Below the pieces are notes generated by a model. That model was not told the origin of the DNA. It saw only the letters and a list, made by a program, of their open reading frames with translations, and ran no database searches. Shown piece by piece: positions 7,886 through 16,470 of a stretch of 64,000 bases of DNA; the first letter of the stretch is position 1, and the number at the start of each line of letters is the position of its first letter. This DNA comes from Kocuria dechangensis (lineage in GTDB: Bacteria; Actinomycetota; Actinomycetes; Actinomycetales; Micrococcaceae), in NCBI RefSeq assembly GCF_014636775.1, contig NZ_BMEQ01000015.1, forward strand, positions 1 through 64,000. The letters are read 5' to 3'. A program made the translations under genes and the position numbers.

Positions 7886-7908
7886 AATCTTCGCCAAACC
7901 TTCAAACA
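7886..7908. promoter_or_regulatory. Direct-repeat site for an OmpR-type response regulator (candidate)
   Basis: CTTCG at 7889 and CTTCA at 7900 form an 11-bp-period direct repeat within AATCTTCGCCAAACCTTCAA. About 16 of 20 positions match the site at 3025-3047. It sits between the response regulator gene (start 7827, minus strand) and the frameshifted lipoprotein (start 7987, plus strand), so it could control both. Paired half-sites one helical turn apart are the usual layout for OmpR-family regulators. Confidence 0.55.
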
Positions 7909-7986
7909 AACCTCCCGGGAGCCTCATCAGAGCGGGGAGACAATGAGGGGTGCGCCTCGCGGTGCGGTGCGAGGCGGAAAGGACCC

Positions 7987-8852
7987 ATGGACCCCCTGAC
8001 CCGCAGATCCCTTCTCGTGGGTGGCTTCGGCCTGTTCGGCACCGGTGCGCTGGTGGCGTGTTCGCCGCAGGCGCAGTCCACGGCCCCGGTCGCGTCCTCC
8101 AGCGCCGGTCACGCCGGGACGGCGATCACCCATGTCCACGCTTCACTCGCCACGGGGTCGGCGGAGTGATTCTGCTGGCCACCCACGAGGGCCTGTTCCG
8201 CCTCCAGGACCGGGAACTGACCCGGGTGGGCCCGGTGGTGGATCTGATGGGCTTCACCCTCACCCCCGAGGGTCGTTACCAGGCCTCGGGTTACCCCGGC
8301 CCCGGGACCGACCTGCCCGAGCCCCTGGGCCTGGCCGAATCCACCGACGCCGGTGAGACCTGGAACATGCTCTCCCGCGGCGGGGAGTCGGACTTCCACG
8401 CCCTGGCCGCCGGCCCCCAGGGAGTCCTCGGCTTCGACGGGCAGCTGCGCGCCAGCACCGACGGCCGCACCTGGAAGACCCTCGAGATCCCCTCCGCCCC
8501 GGCTTCCCTGGCGATCGCCCCGGGCACGGGGACGGTACTGGCCACCACCGAGAACGGCGTGCTGCGCTTCGCCGACGACGGGGCCACCCGGGACACCCTG
8601 GACGCCCCGCAGCTGATGCCCCTGGTGGCCTGGGCCGATGAGAGGACCATCGTGGGTGCCGGCATCGACGGCCGCCTCCTGTCCAGCACGGATGCCGGGG
8701 ACACCTGGGTGGCCAGCGACGAGGCGATCGGGGAGATCACCGCTCTGGGGGCGGGCCTCACCGAGGAGGGGACAGTGGAGACACTGCTGGTGGCCGACTC
8801 CACCGTTGTACGCACCACCGACGGCGGCAGGACCACCGAAGCGCTGCTGTAA
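7987..8852 (+). pseudogene. BNR/sialidase-like repeat lipoprotein, frameshifted
   Basis: Two adjacent frames together make one protein. The first 60 codons give a Tat-like lipoprotein signal (TRRSLLVGGFG, lipobox Cys25 in ALVAC) and reach ITHVH, then run into TGA at 8167. The rest continues in another frame as RHGVGGVILLATHEGLF and runs to 8852. This part carries BNR/Asp-box motifs such as ESTDAGETW, ASTDGRTWK and SSTDAGDTW, marks of a beta-propeller. Inserting one G near 8140 (CACG to CACGG) would rejoin the frames as THVHGFTRHGVGG. Either the gene is broken or there is a sequencing error. Related proteins have ITHVHG followed directly by the propeller. It diverges from the two-component operon and may be its target. 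Confidence 0.8.
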
Positions 8853-8948
8853 GAGCGCACGTGAGCCTGCTGGGCCCCTGTCCATGGACCGCCCGTGACC
8901 AGATTCGGCGCGGACAGCACACTCCCCGCAAGGAGGGACGCGACGGCG

Positions 8949-9386
8949 ATGGACAAGCATCTCTCCCACCACCGGGCCGGCGATCATCCGACCGCGCCCG
9001 GCGGCGCTGCGTCGACCCGGCCACGGCGCCTGCGCGCGCTGTGGAACTCGGCCATGGGCGGGATGGGTGCGGTCCTGGGGCTGCTCCCGCACGTGCTGCA
9101 CCACGTGGGCGTGCTCGCCGGGATGGCCCTGATTGCCGGGTCCGGCGGGACCCTCGTGTTCGGCGTTCTGGGCCTTGCCGCCTCGGTTCCTCTGCTGCTG
9201 CGCCTGCGCCGCCGGTTCGGAACCTGGTGGGCGCCCGCCGTCGGTCTGCTCGTCTTCGCGGCCCTCTACTCGCTCTCGGCCTTCGTCATCGGCCCGCTGA
9301 TCAGCGGCAGCGCAACAGTCGACGTCCCGGGCGGGGAGGAGTCCCCGGCTCCCTCCCACAACCCCGACCACACCGCCGGCCACTGA
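8949..9386 (+). CDS. Small membrane protein of unknown function, copper-district associated
   Basis: 145 residues. A histidine-rich N-terminus (MDKHLSHHRAGDHP) is followed by three to four hydrophobic segments: GMGAVLGLLPHVLHHVGVLAG, ALIAGSGGTLVFGVLGLAASVPLLL and WAPAVGLLVFAALYSLSAFVIGPLI. The tail also has two histidines (HNPDHTAGH). Proteins of this pattern occur beside metal-resistance genes in related actinobacteria, but I know of no assigned function. Start at 8949 is chosen because AGGAGGG lies about 11 bases upstream and the earlier in-frame ATG overlaps low-quality sequence. It follows the frameshifted lipoprotein by 96 bases and may share its transcript. Confidence 0.7.
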   Translation: MDKHLSHHRAGDHPTAPGGAASTRPRRLRALWNSAMGGMGAVLGLLPHVLHHVGVLAGMALIAGSGGTLVFGVLGLAASVPLLLRLRRRFGTWWAPAVGLLVFAALYSLSAFVIGPLISGSATVDVPGGEESPAPSHNPDHTAGH

Positions 9387-9825
9387 CCGGCAGGGGAGCA
9401 GGGCAGCGGGAGAGCGGTTCGATGCAGCCGGCAGATTTCTGAAGGGTCCACGATGCCACCGCCGGGCAATCCCCGGGTGATCGCCCGGACGAGGTCCCGC
9501 GAGCCCTTCCCCTCGGCCGACCAAAGCGGTGAGCTCCTCCACTGCCCCAACACCGACGGCAGGAACCTCCTGATACCGCAGGGCTCCGGCGGCCACCCCT
9601 CCCCACCCTGAGGACATCCCTCTCAAGGACGCAACAGTGCGTGATCCTCCCTGGCCCGCTGACGCTGCGATGTGCTCCTCACCATCCTGCGCGACGGGCA
9701 CTCTCTGCCCAGACCCGTCTCAGTCGCAGAACCTTTCAGGCACGGCCCTGGCCGCTCGACGAAAACCTGTAGAGGCCCCCGCACCTGGACCCGGAGATGC
9801 GGTAACCACAGGGGTGGACCGGGCC
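9387..9825. other. Intergenic stretch without a supported gene
   Basis: A 439-base gap between the convergent small membrane protein and universal stress protein genes. A 52-codon frame at 9453-9611 (plus strand, AAGGG upstream) shows no recognisable motif, and I do not support it as a gene. No clear hairpin with a long stem was found. Confidence 0.4.
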
Positions 9826-10272
9826 CTACAGCCGGCCCGGGCGCCTGGATCTGACGACGAGCACGGGGCAGCGGGCGTGATGGACGACCTGGTTGGAGAC
9901 GGAGCCCAACAGCAGACCGGTGAAGCCGCCGTAGCCGTGGGAACCCACGATCAGCAGATCGGCCTCGGCGGAGGCCTCGATCAGCACGGCGGCCGGCTGC
10001 CCCTGGACCACCTCGCCGGTGATGTCCTCCGGGGCGGCGTGCGCGCTGCGCAGCGCCTCGGCCTGGAGGAACCGGGCCCGGGCTTCGTATCCGGTCAGGT
10101 CCCAGTCCAGGTCCTCGTCGTCGGCCACCATGGCCGGGTGCTGCCAGGCGGTCACCACATGGACCTGCCCGTGGCGCAGCCGGGCCTCGGCGACCGCCCA
10201 CTCCAACGCCCTCAGGGACTCGGGGGAGCCGTCCACCCCGACCACGATGCGGAAGGTCTCCGTCGCGTTCAC
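9826..10272 (-). CDS. Universal stress protein (UspA family)
   Basis: 148-residue single-domain Usp. It starts with the beta-strand RIVVGVDGSPES and ends with the ATP-binding pattern GSHGYGGFTGLLLGSVS, followed by HARCPVLVVR. These match the ATP-binding class (G-2x-G-9x-G-S/T). The GTG start at 10272 overlaps the stop of the upstream GAPDH gene as GTGA, so the protein is translationally coupled to it. Coupling of a Usp to a glycolytic enzyme suggests a shared stress or energy-limitation response, which is an inference. Confidence 0.9.
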   Translation of the reverse strand: MNATETFRIVVGVDGSPESLRALEWAVAEARLRHGQVHVVTAWQHPAMVADDEDLDWDLTGYEARARFLQAEALRSAHAAPEDITGEVVQGQPAAVLIEASAEADLLIVGSHGYGGFTGLLLGSVSNQVVHHARCPVLVVRSRRPGRL

Positions 10273-11354
10273 GACCGTGCCCCCGCCGGGGAGTGGGCCT
10301 GGCCCGGGTGCGGGGCGCGGAAGAGGAAGTCTGCGCGCACTCCCAGGGCGGCGTCGGTGCGGCTCATGGATTCGGCCCCGTCCGTGACGGTGCCGGCCAG
10401 GGCCCGGATCGCGTCGATGTTCTCCGGGACGACCACCGCCTGGTTGTCGACGGTGTAGGTGCAGAACAGTTCGCCGCCCTGCACCGTGAGGACGTCGGCC
10501 CACACGGCGACCTCGTACATGTCACAGCGGGGCCGTCCGAGGTCCCGCATCAGCTCGATGGTGCTGTTGGGCGCCACGATCCCCTCGCTGCTGCGCACCA
10601 GCGCGATCCGCGGCATGGCGCCCAGCACCTCGAGGACTTCCTCCGAGGTGGCGGGGCGGGTGAGGTCGATGGCCCAGTAGTGCAGGTGGTTCTGGGTGTG
10701 GGCGCCCTTCGCGGCCATGGTCACCACGTCGAGCTCCGGCACGACCGTCCGGGCGTCGGGGCCCTGGTGGCTGGGGATGGCCGTTTCCGGAACGATGGTG
10801 TTCATGATCCCGGAGTGGTCGGACTCCCAGGGGTCGGTGGCCCGGCGGATGAGCACCCCGCGTGCCCTGGTCAGCAACCCTGCGTCCTGCAGCGCGCTCA
10901 GGGTCCGGACGGTGGCGGTGGTGTTGCAGGAGACCACGCGGGTGGTGTCCCGGTTCAGGGCGGTGGCGTAGTTGGCGTGGGCCACGAAGGAATGGCCGGT
11001 GAGGGCGTGCTTCTCCCCGCCCTGGAAGATGGCTCTGACCCCGTGGGCACGGTAGTGCTCCAGATTGGTGGCCCCGATCCTGGCCGGGGTGCAGTCCACG
11101 ATCACGTCGACGACCCCGAGCAGCTGGTGCAGTTCTCCCGCCACGGGCAACCCGGTGGAGCGCATCGCCGCGGCGCCTTCGGCGGTGGAGGCGTAGACGG
11201 GGATGCCGCGGGAGACAGCGGCGGTGATCCGGTAGTCGGAGATCACGTCGCTGACCCCGACCAGTTCCATGTCGTCCTGGGCGGTGATCGCATCGGCCAC
11301 GCGTTTGCCGATGACCCCGTAGCCGTTGACGCCCACCCGAATCTTCTGGGTCAT
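10269..11354 (-). CDS. Type II (archaeal-type) glyceraldehyde-3-phosphate dehydrogenase
   Basis: 361-residue enzyme of the archaeal class of GAPDH, distinct from bacterial GapA. The N-terminal nucleotide fold is VGVNGYGVIGKRVADA, the catalytic cysteine is Cys143 in VVSCNTTATVR, and there are family segments such as FQGGEKH and RRATDPWESDHSGIMNT. It would convert glyceraldehyde 3-phosphate to 1,3-bisphosphoglycerate with NAD(P), or run in reverse. It is most likely a second GAPDH acquired horizontally, since actinobacteria normally carry the bacterial form. The ATG at 11354 is preceded by AAAGGAACG. The downstream universal stress protein overlaps its stop codon. Confidence 0.85.
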   Translation of the reverse strand: MTQKIRVGVNGYGVIGKRVADAITAQDDMELVGVSDVISDYRITAAVSRGIPVYASTAEGAAAMRSTGLPVAGELHQLLGVVDVIVDCTPARIGATNLEHYRAHGVRAIFQGGEKHALTGHSFVAHANYATALNRDTTRVVSCNTTATVRTLSALQDAGLLTRARGVLIRRATDPWESDHSGIMNTIVPETAIPSHQGPDARTVVPELDVVTMAAKGAHTQNHLHYWAIDLTRPATSEEVLEVLGAMPRIALVRSSEGIVAPNSTIELMRDLGRPRCDMYEVAVWADVLTVQGGELFCTYTVDNQAVVVPENIDAIRALAGTVTDGAESMSRTDAALGVRADFLFRAPHPGQAHSPAGARS

Positions 11355-11748
11355 GATCGTTCCTTTCCTGGAGGCGCTGTCGGTGGTCGCTGAGCCGACG
11401 CCGCGCAGGAGCGCGGTGCTCCTGTGCTGCGGGACACCGCAGTGATCGTCACGGCGGGCGGCTGCTGTTGCTCACGGGTCCAGCGAAGGCCGGTCCTGAC
11501 CCAGGATGCTCCGGCCGGGGAGCGGTGGCAGGTCCGGCCGGGATTTCAACATGAAATCTTCACGGACTCAGCCTTCATCGCCTCCCACCCAGGATCTACC
11601 GTCGGTCATGTACCTGCCCGGTACACCATCGGTTTCCGCCTGCCCACCTCGTGCGATTGCCGGCCAGGCGGGGGCTTCGAGGAAGGGCGCGGACGAGGCG
11701 GTGTGGTTCGCCGGCACACCGCTGGCTGACCGCGAAGGAGGGTCTGGG
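11355..11748. other. Intergenic stretch with possible response-regulator half-sites
   Basis: A 394-base divergent gap between the GAPDH and HMA-domain genes. AAATCTTCACGGACTC near 11550 resembles the first half of the CTTCA repeats at 3025 and 7886, with another CTTCA shortly after at about 16-base spacing. This is weaker than the other two sites. I see no gene here. Confidence 0.35.
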
Positions 11749-11994
11749 ATGAGCGAGCACGAGGCCCCTGCTGTCATGGAGGTGCAGGGACTCCACCGGG
11801 CCTCCTCCAAGGCCGTCGTCGAGGCGACGCTCTCCCGCCGCCCGGGCGTGCTACAGGGGGAGGCCGATCCTGTCTCCCAGACGGCCAACGTCACCTTCGA
11901 CCCCGACCGGACCTCGACAGCGGATCTCATCGGCTGGGTGCGTGGGTGCGGCTACCACTGCGCCGGCCAGGCCGAAACGTATCCGCTGCGATGA
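11749..11994 (+). CDS. Stand-alone HMA-like domain without metal cysteines (P-type ATPase N-terminal remnant?)
   Basis: 81 residues with the HMA fold pattern: VQGLHRASSKAVVEATLSRR, then GEADPVSQTANVTFDPDRTS and DLIGWVRGCGYHCAGQ. In HMA domains the loop after the first strand carries CxxC; here it is GLHRASS with no cysteine. The same sequence style opens certain actinobacterial cation-transporting P-type ATPases, in which GYHCAGQ is followed by the membrane part. Here the frame stops shortly after CAGQ. It may be a cut-off ATPase N-terminus or a small regulator. Start at 11749 has AAGGAGGG. The stop overlaps an ATG at 11991 (ATGA) leading into the GH65 gene. Confidence 0.7.
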   Translation: MSEHEAPAVMEVQGLHRASSKAVVEATLSRRPGVLQGEADPVSQTANVTFDPDRTSTADLIGWVRGCGYHCAGQAETYPLR

Positions 11995-12041
11995 GCGACC
12001 GCCCCGGGATCCTGAACAACCCAGAGAGGAGCCTGTCCGAG

Positions 12042-14981
12042 ATGGCCACCACCGACCACGGCAACGCCACCGAGATGCCCCCTCGAGCCGGGCGCAGCCC
12101 CGCCCTGCCCTATGAGGCGGTGCTGTTCACCCTGACCGAGGTCCTCACCCCCGCTGCCCTGGCCCGGGTGGGCGTGCGCGCCTATCCGGGCACGATGGCC
12201 CTGCTGGAGCGGCTGCGCGCCGGAGGCATCCCCGTCGGCCTGGTCACACCCCACGCCGATGCCGAAACGGTGCTGTCCGACGCCGGGGTGCACGCCCGGT
12301 TCGACGTGATCATCGACGGGCAGGTCGCCGCCGAGCAGCACCTGCCCGGCCCGCCGGAGCCGGACCTGTACCTGGAGGCGGCCCGCCGCCTCGGGGTCTC
12401 CCCTCAGCGGGTCGCGGTGGTCGAGGACGCCGCGGCCGGCATCCAGGCCGGCCGTGCCGGAGGCTTCGGGCTGGTGGTCGGCATCGACCGCACCGGGACG
12501 CGGGAGGGCCTGGAGGGCGCCGGGGCCGATCTGGTCCTGGGGGAGGTCTCCGAGCTGGACCTGGGGGTCTCGCGCACCGACCCGTGGCGGATGGTCTACC
12601 ACGGCTTCGACCCCGCCCACGAGGGCCACCGCGAGGCCCTGACCACCCTGGGCAACGGCTACATGGCCACCCGTGGGGCGCACCCGGAGCGCCGCGACGA
12701 CGGCACCCACTATCCCGGCACGTATCTGGCCGGGATCTACAACCGGGCCACCTGCACCATCCACGGGCAGGAGCTGGAGGAAGAGCACCTGGTCAACACG
12801 CCCAACTGGTTGCCGGTGGATCTGCGGATCGGGCAGGGCCCGTGGTGGTCCACCGGGGGATTGGACACCGCCGGGGAACGGCGCGAGCTGGACCTGCGCC
12901 AGGGGGTGCTGACCCGTTGCCTGTCCCTCACCGGCCCCGAAGGGCAGTGCGTGTCCGTGGTGCAGCGCCGGCTGGTGTCGATGCACGCCCCCCACCTGGC
13001 CGCCCTGGAGACCACCGTGACGGCCCAGGGCTTCAGCGGGCCCGTCAGTATCCGGGTCGGGATCGACGCCGCGGTGACCAACACCAACGTCCACGACTAC
13101 ATCGGCACCGGCGGACAGCACCTCACCGCGCCCGTGTTCACCGAACCCGACCCGGACACGGTCCTGTGCGAGGTCCTGACCACCCAGAGCCAGATCCGCC
13201 TGGGCCTGGCCGTGCGCACCACCATCGACGGCGCCTCGGCCCGGGCCCACCCCGGCATCTCCGAAGAAGGGCGCTACTGCCGCCAGTACGACCTGGAGCT
13301 CACCGACGGGCACCCGGTCACCGTGCTCAGGACCGCGGCCGTGGCCACCTCCCGCGACCGCGCCATCTCCTCCCCGGCCACCGCAGTGCAGGCCGAGCTC
13401 AGCCGCCACCGCGGAGATTTCGCCTCCCTGCTCCAACCCCACGCGGGGGCCTGGCGGCGCCTGTGGGAACGGTTCGCCATCACCTTCGACGCCGACCGGC
13501 AGTCCCAGCTGGTGCTCAACCTGCACGTGTTCCACCTGCTGCAGACCGTCTCCGAGCACACCGCCGCCCTCGACGCCGGAGTCCCGGCCCGGGGCCTGCA
13601 CGGGGAGGGCTACCGCGGACACGTCTTCTGGGACGACCTGTTCGTCTTCCCGGTCCTGGGCCTGCGCGTCCCGGAGACCACCGAAGCCCTGTTGGACTAC
13701 CGGTGGCACCGCCTCGACGCGGCCCGGGCCGCAGCTCGGACCAAGGGCCTGTCCGGGGCGATGTTCCCCTGGCAGAGCGGCAGCGACGGGCGGGAGGAGA
13801 CCCCCCGCCAGCTGTACAACCGCCGCGCCGACCACTGGGTGCCCGACTACTCCCACCGGCAGCGCCACGTCGGGTTGGCCGTGGCCTACAACGCCTGGCA
13901 GCACTACCAGGTCACCGGGGACCGCGCCTGGCTGGCCGCCAGGGGGGCCGAGCTGATCATCGAGGTCACGCGCCTCTTCTCCTCCCTGGCCGGCTACGAC
14001 CCGGAGACGGACCGGTTCCACATCGACCACGTGGTGGGCCCGGACGAGTACCACGACGGGCCCCCCGGTTCCCCGGGGGCCGGATTCCGCGACAACGCCT
14101 ACACCAACGTCCTGACCTCCTGGCTGTGCGACCGGGCGGGCGCCGTCCTCACCGAACTGGCCGGCCACCCGGCCCGGGAGCTCATCGACCGGCTGCAGAT
14201 CACCGCTGAGGAGATCGCCCACTGGGAGCACCTGGCCCGCCGCCTGGCCGTGCCCTTCCACGACGGGATCATCAGCCAGTTCGCCGGCTATGGGGAGCTC
14301 CTGGAGCTGGACTGGGCCGGCTACCGCGCCCGGTACGGCAGCATCGAACGCCTCGACCTGATCCTCGAGGCCGAGAACGACACCCCCAACCGCTACAAGC
14401 TGGCCAAGCAGGCCGACGTGCTGATGCTCATCCACCTTCTGGGCCCCGAGGGGACCACCCGGGCGCTGGACCGGCTCGGGTACGCCTTCGACCAGGAGGA
14501 TCTGCGGCGCACCGTGGAGTACTACCTGGCCCGCACCGCCCACGGCTCGACGCTGAGCCGGGTGGCCCATGCCTCGGTCCTGGCCCAGATCGACACCACC
14601 CGCGCCTGGAGCGTGTTCCGCCAGGCCCTGCTCGCAGACCTGGACGACACCCAGGGCGGCACCACCCGTGAAGGGGTCCACCTGGGCGCCATGTCGGGCA
14701 CGATCGACATCGTCGTGCGGGCCTTCGCCGGCCTGCACATCGAGACCGCCGCGCTGGCCTTCACCCCCCGGCTGCCCGAGCACCTGCGAGAGGTGGGCTT
14801 CCAGGTGCTCTACCGGGGCCACCGCATCGATGTCGCCCTGTCCACGGACGCCCTCCATGTCCGCCTCCAACCCAGCAGCGCACCACCGGTGCACATCAGC
14901 GTGGCCGGTGACCACGCGGAGCTGTCCGGAGGTCACGACCACAGCTTCCCCCTCTCCCCGGATTCCTTCATCACTGCCTGA
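12042..14981 (+). CDS. GH65 glycoside phosphorylase with degenerate HAD (beta-phosphoglucomutase-like) N-terminus
   Basis: 979 residues. Residues about 25-175 are a HAD-like domain, but the nucleophile motif DxD is FTLTEVLT (Thr30, Thr32), most of the cap domain is missing, and the motif III lysine in GKPxPD is proline (GPPEPD). Only motif IV (VVEDAAAGIQAG) is intact, so the phosphomutase or phosphatase activity is probably lost. From about residue 185 comes a full GH65 module of the trehalose/kojibiose phosphorylase type: GNGYMATRG, the (alpha/alpha)6 barrel with GHVFWDDLFVFP, catalytic acid Glu669 in GPDEYHDG, and phosphate site HGSTLSRVAHA. It should cleave an alpha-glucobiose with phosphate. 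Start 12042 has GAGGAG ten bases upstream; 11991 is an alternative. Confidence 0.85.
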   Translation: MATTDHGNATEMPPRAGRSPALPYEAVLFTLTEVLTPAALARVGVRAYPGTMALLERLRAGGIPVGLVTPHADAETVLSDAGVHARFDVIIDGQVAAEQHLPGPPEPDLYLEAARRLGVSPQRVAVVEDAAAGIQAGRAGGFGLVVGIDRTGTREGLEGAGADLVLGEVSELDLGVSRTDPWRMVYHGFDPAHEGHREALTTLGNGYMATRGAHPERRDDGTHYPGTYLAGIYNRATCTIHGQELEEEHLVNTPNWLPVDLRIGQGPWWSTGGLDTAGERRELDLRQGVLTRCLSLTGPEGQCVSVVQRRLVSMHAPHLAALETTVTAQGFSGPVSIRVGIDAAVTNTNVHDYIGTGGQHLTAPVFTEPDPDTVLCEVLTTQSQIRLGLAVRTTIDGASARAHPGISEEGRYCRQYDLELTDGHPVTVLRTAAVATSRDRAISSPATAVQAELSRHRGDFASLLQPHAGAWRRLWERFAITFDADRQSQLVLNLHVFHLLQTVSEHTAALDAGVPARGLHGEGYRGHVFWDDLFVFPVLGLRVPETTEALLDYRWHRLDAARAAARTKGLSGAMFPWQSGSDGREETPRQLYNRRADHWVPDYSHRQRHVGLAVAYNAWQHYQVTGDRAWLAARGAELIIEVTRLFSSLAGYDPETDRFHIDHVVGPDEYHDGPPGSPGAGFRDNAYTNVLTSWLCDRAGAVLTELAGHPARELIDRLQITAEEIAHWEHLARRLAVPFHDGIISQFAGYGELLELDWAGYRARYGSIERLDLILEAENDTPNRYKLAKQADVLMLIHLLGPEGTTRALDRLGYAFDQEDLRRTVEYYLARTAHGSTLSRVAHASVLAQIDTTRAWSVFRQALLADLDDTQGGTTREGVHLGAMSGTIDIVVRAFAGLHIETAALAFTPRLPEHLREVGFQVLYRGHRIDVALSTDALHVRLQPSSAPPVHISVAGDHAELSGGHDHSFPLSPDSFITA

Positions 14982-15216
14982 CAAGCGCTGGCCGTTGAAG
15001 GACCACGGTCTCGGCTGCACTGATCCACTGCCTGACTTTCGTCGGAGGCGAGCACCAGTCCGGCGTAGTGGGCGTTGCCGGCGGCGACGGTGGTCCTGAG
15101 CAGGGGCGCGAGCTGGGCGCCGGCCTGGCCGTCCGTGTGCGCCTGACCCCGATCCCAGCACGACGCCACGACCGAACCTCCCCTTCTCCATGACCGGGGA
15201 CAGCGGGCCTCCGGGC

Positions 15217-15693
15217 TCAGGACCGGGGTGCGTCCGAGGGGGAGGGCCGGGAGGGGCGTGTGAACATCAGCAGGGTCGCGGTGGTCCGCTGGCGGATCTC
15301 CCCGGTGCGGGTGACGGTCTCGTAGCCGATCGTCACGAATCCGCGGTCGGGCTTGGAGCGGGACGGCGTGATCTCGGTGACGGTGATCTCCGCGTGCACC
15401 ACGTCGCCGGGCCTGGTGGGCGAGGGCCAGCTCAGCTCCACCCCGGCACCGATGATGCCGGTGGCGATGGGCAGTCCGCTGGTGACGATCAGGCGCATGG
15501 TGACCGCCGCGGTGTGCCATCCGCTGGCGGCCAGGCCCTGGAAGAACGAGCCGGCGGCGGCCTCCTCGTCGAGGTGGAAGGGCTGGGGGTCGTACCGGCC
15601 GGCGAAGGCGAGGATCTCCTCCTGGGTGATCTCGTACTCGTCGGTCCGGAACCGGTCCCCGACGGCCAGGTCGTCCAGCCACAGCGGGTTCAT
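15217..15693 (-). CDS. MaoC-family hot-dog dehydratase
   Basis: 158-residue R-hydratase-like protein. The catalytic Asp/His pair of the family is in FAGRYDPQPFHLDEEAA near residue 32-45, followed by the central helix GLAASGWHTAAVTMRL. MaoC-type proteins hydrate trans-2-enoyl-CoA or related thioesters in fatty-acid or polyketide routes. No fatty-acid gene adjoins it, so the substrate is open. The ATG at 15693 has AGAGGTGG six bases upstream. Between its stop and the GH65 gene lie about 235 bases in which a minus-strand frame resembles part of a protein but is not recognisable. Confidence 0.85.
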   Translation of the reverse strand: MNPLWLDDLAVGDRFRTDEYEITQEEILAFAGRYDPQPFHLDEEAAAGSFFQGLAASGWHTAAVTMRLIVTSGLPIATGIIGAGVELSWPSPTRPGDVVHAEITVTEITPSRSKPDRGFVTIGYETVTRTGEIRQRTTATLLMFTRPSRPSPSDAPRS

Positions 15694-15755
15694 GGGCCAC
15701 CTCTCGTGGTCGTCGGTGTCGGGATGACGGGTTCTCGGGGCGTGGCGGCGGGCAC

Positions 15756-16328
15756 CTACGGCAGCCGTTCCGGTCGCCGCAGGACGGCCTCGCCCGCCCG
15801 GTCGGGCTCGAGGGGCACGGGGCTGTGCAGCACGGCCGGTCCGCGGTGCAGGACGCCGGTCGTCAGCGGCCGGCAGCGCAGACCTCCTCGCCCCCGCATC
15901 GCGGCGTGCGCGCCCGGGGCGAGCACCCGGTCCATCCAGGCGCAGGGGTGGGCCGGTCGCCCGCCCCGCAGCTCCACGAGCGCCCCGCGCGACTCCAGGG
16001 CGAACTCCTCGCCCAGCAGCGGCGCCAGCTGGGCGCCCCTGAGGACGACGTTGCGCCGTGCCAGGAGCGGGTCGAAGGGGGCGGCGCCCAGCTCCGCGGC
16101 CATGGCTTCGAGAGCCTCGACGGCGAGCAGGGTGACCGCGGCATCCATGTGCGCGGCCTTGCCGAAGAACCGGTCGCCGACGACGCCCTTGCCGGCCACC
16201 AGCTCGGCCCTGTCGGCGTCCGTCGTCGGCACGGCCGCGGCGCCGTCCCGTGCGCGGCCGAAGTAGGCGTGCTCCGGCGACACGAGCAGGTGCAGCACCT
16301 CCACGTCGTACCTGTACGTCCCCGTCAT
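15756..16328 (-). CDS. MOSC-domain protein
   Basis: 190-residue MOSC (MoCo sulfurase C-terminal) protein. Recognisable parts are the early strand VEVLHLLVSPEHAYFGR, AGKGVVGDRFFGKAAH, a domain core with ARRNVVLRG, and AHPCAWMDRVLAPGA, where the single conserved cysteine is the expected sulfur carrier residue. MOSC proteins transfer or bind sulfur and molybdenum-type groups, often in detoxification; the acceptor is unknown. The ATG at 16328 is preceded by GGAGGAG about 11 bases and GGAGG 5 bases before it. Downstream on the same strand is the MaoC gene, 63 bases away. Confidence 0.8.
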   Translation of the reverse strand: MTGTYRYDVEVLHLLVSPEHAYFGRARDGAAAVPTTDADRAELVAGKGVVGDRFFGKAAHMDAAVTLLAVEALEAMAAELGAAPFDPLLARRNVVLRGAQLAPLLGEEFALESRGALVELRGGRPAHPCAWMDRVLAPGAHAAMRGRGGLRCRPLTTGVLHRGPAVLHSPVPLEPDRAGEAVLRRPERLP

Positions 16329-16470
16329 GCCTCCGGCTCCTCCGTCGCCACGGTGCCCGCTCCGGTGTCCCGCGCTCTGCGCGTCCCGGACCGGTCGTCG
16401 ATGGCGCGAGTCTAGATGAACCCGGTCGCGGGCGGGTCGAGCCGGGCCGCGGCTCCAGCGGTGTAAAGCC

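Noticed and set aside
9453-9611. 52-codon frame with AAGGG upstream
   Set aside because: No recognisable motif and no neighbour link; not enough to call a gene.
11952-15191. Long minus-strand open frame opposite the GH65 gene
   Set aside because: Typical antisense shadow in high-GC DNA; the plus frame has clear domain motifs and the minus frame has none.
14982-15216. Minus-strand frame with TDGQAGAQLAPLLRTTVAAG and LVLASDES
   Set aside because: Looks faintly like protein, but no family, start or neighbour support; possibly a remnant.
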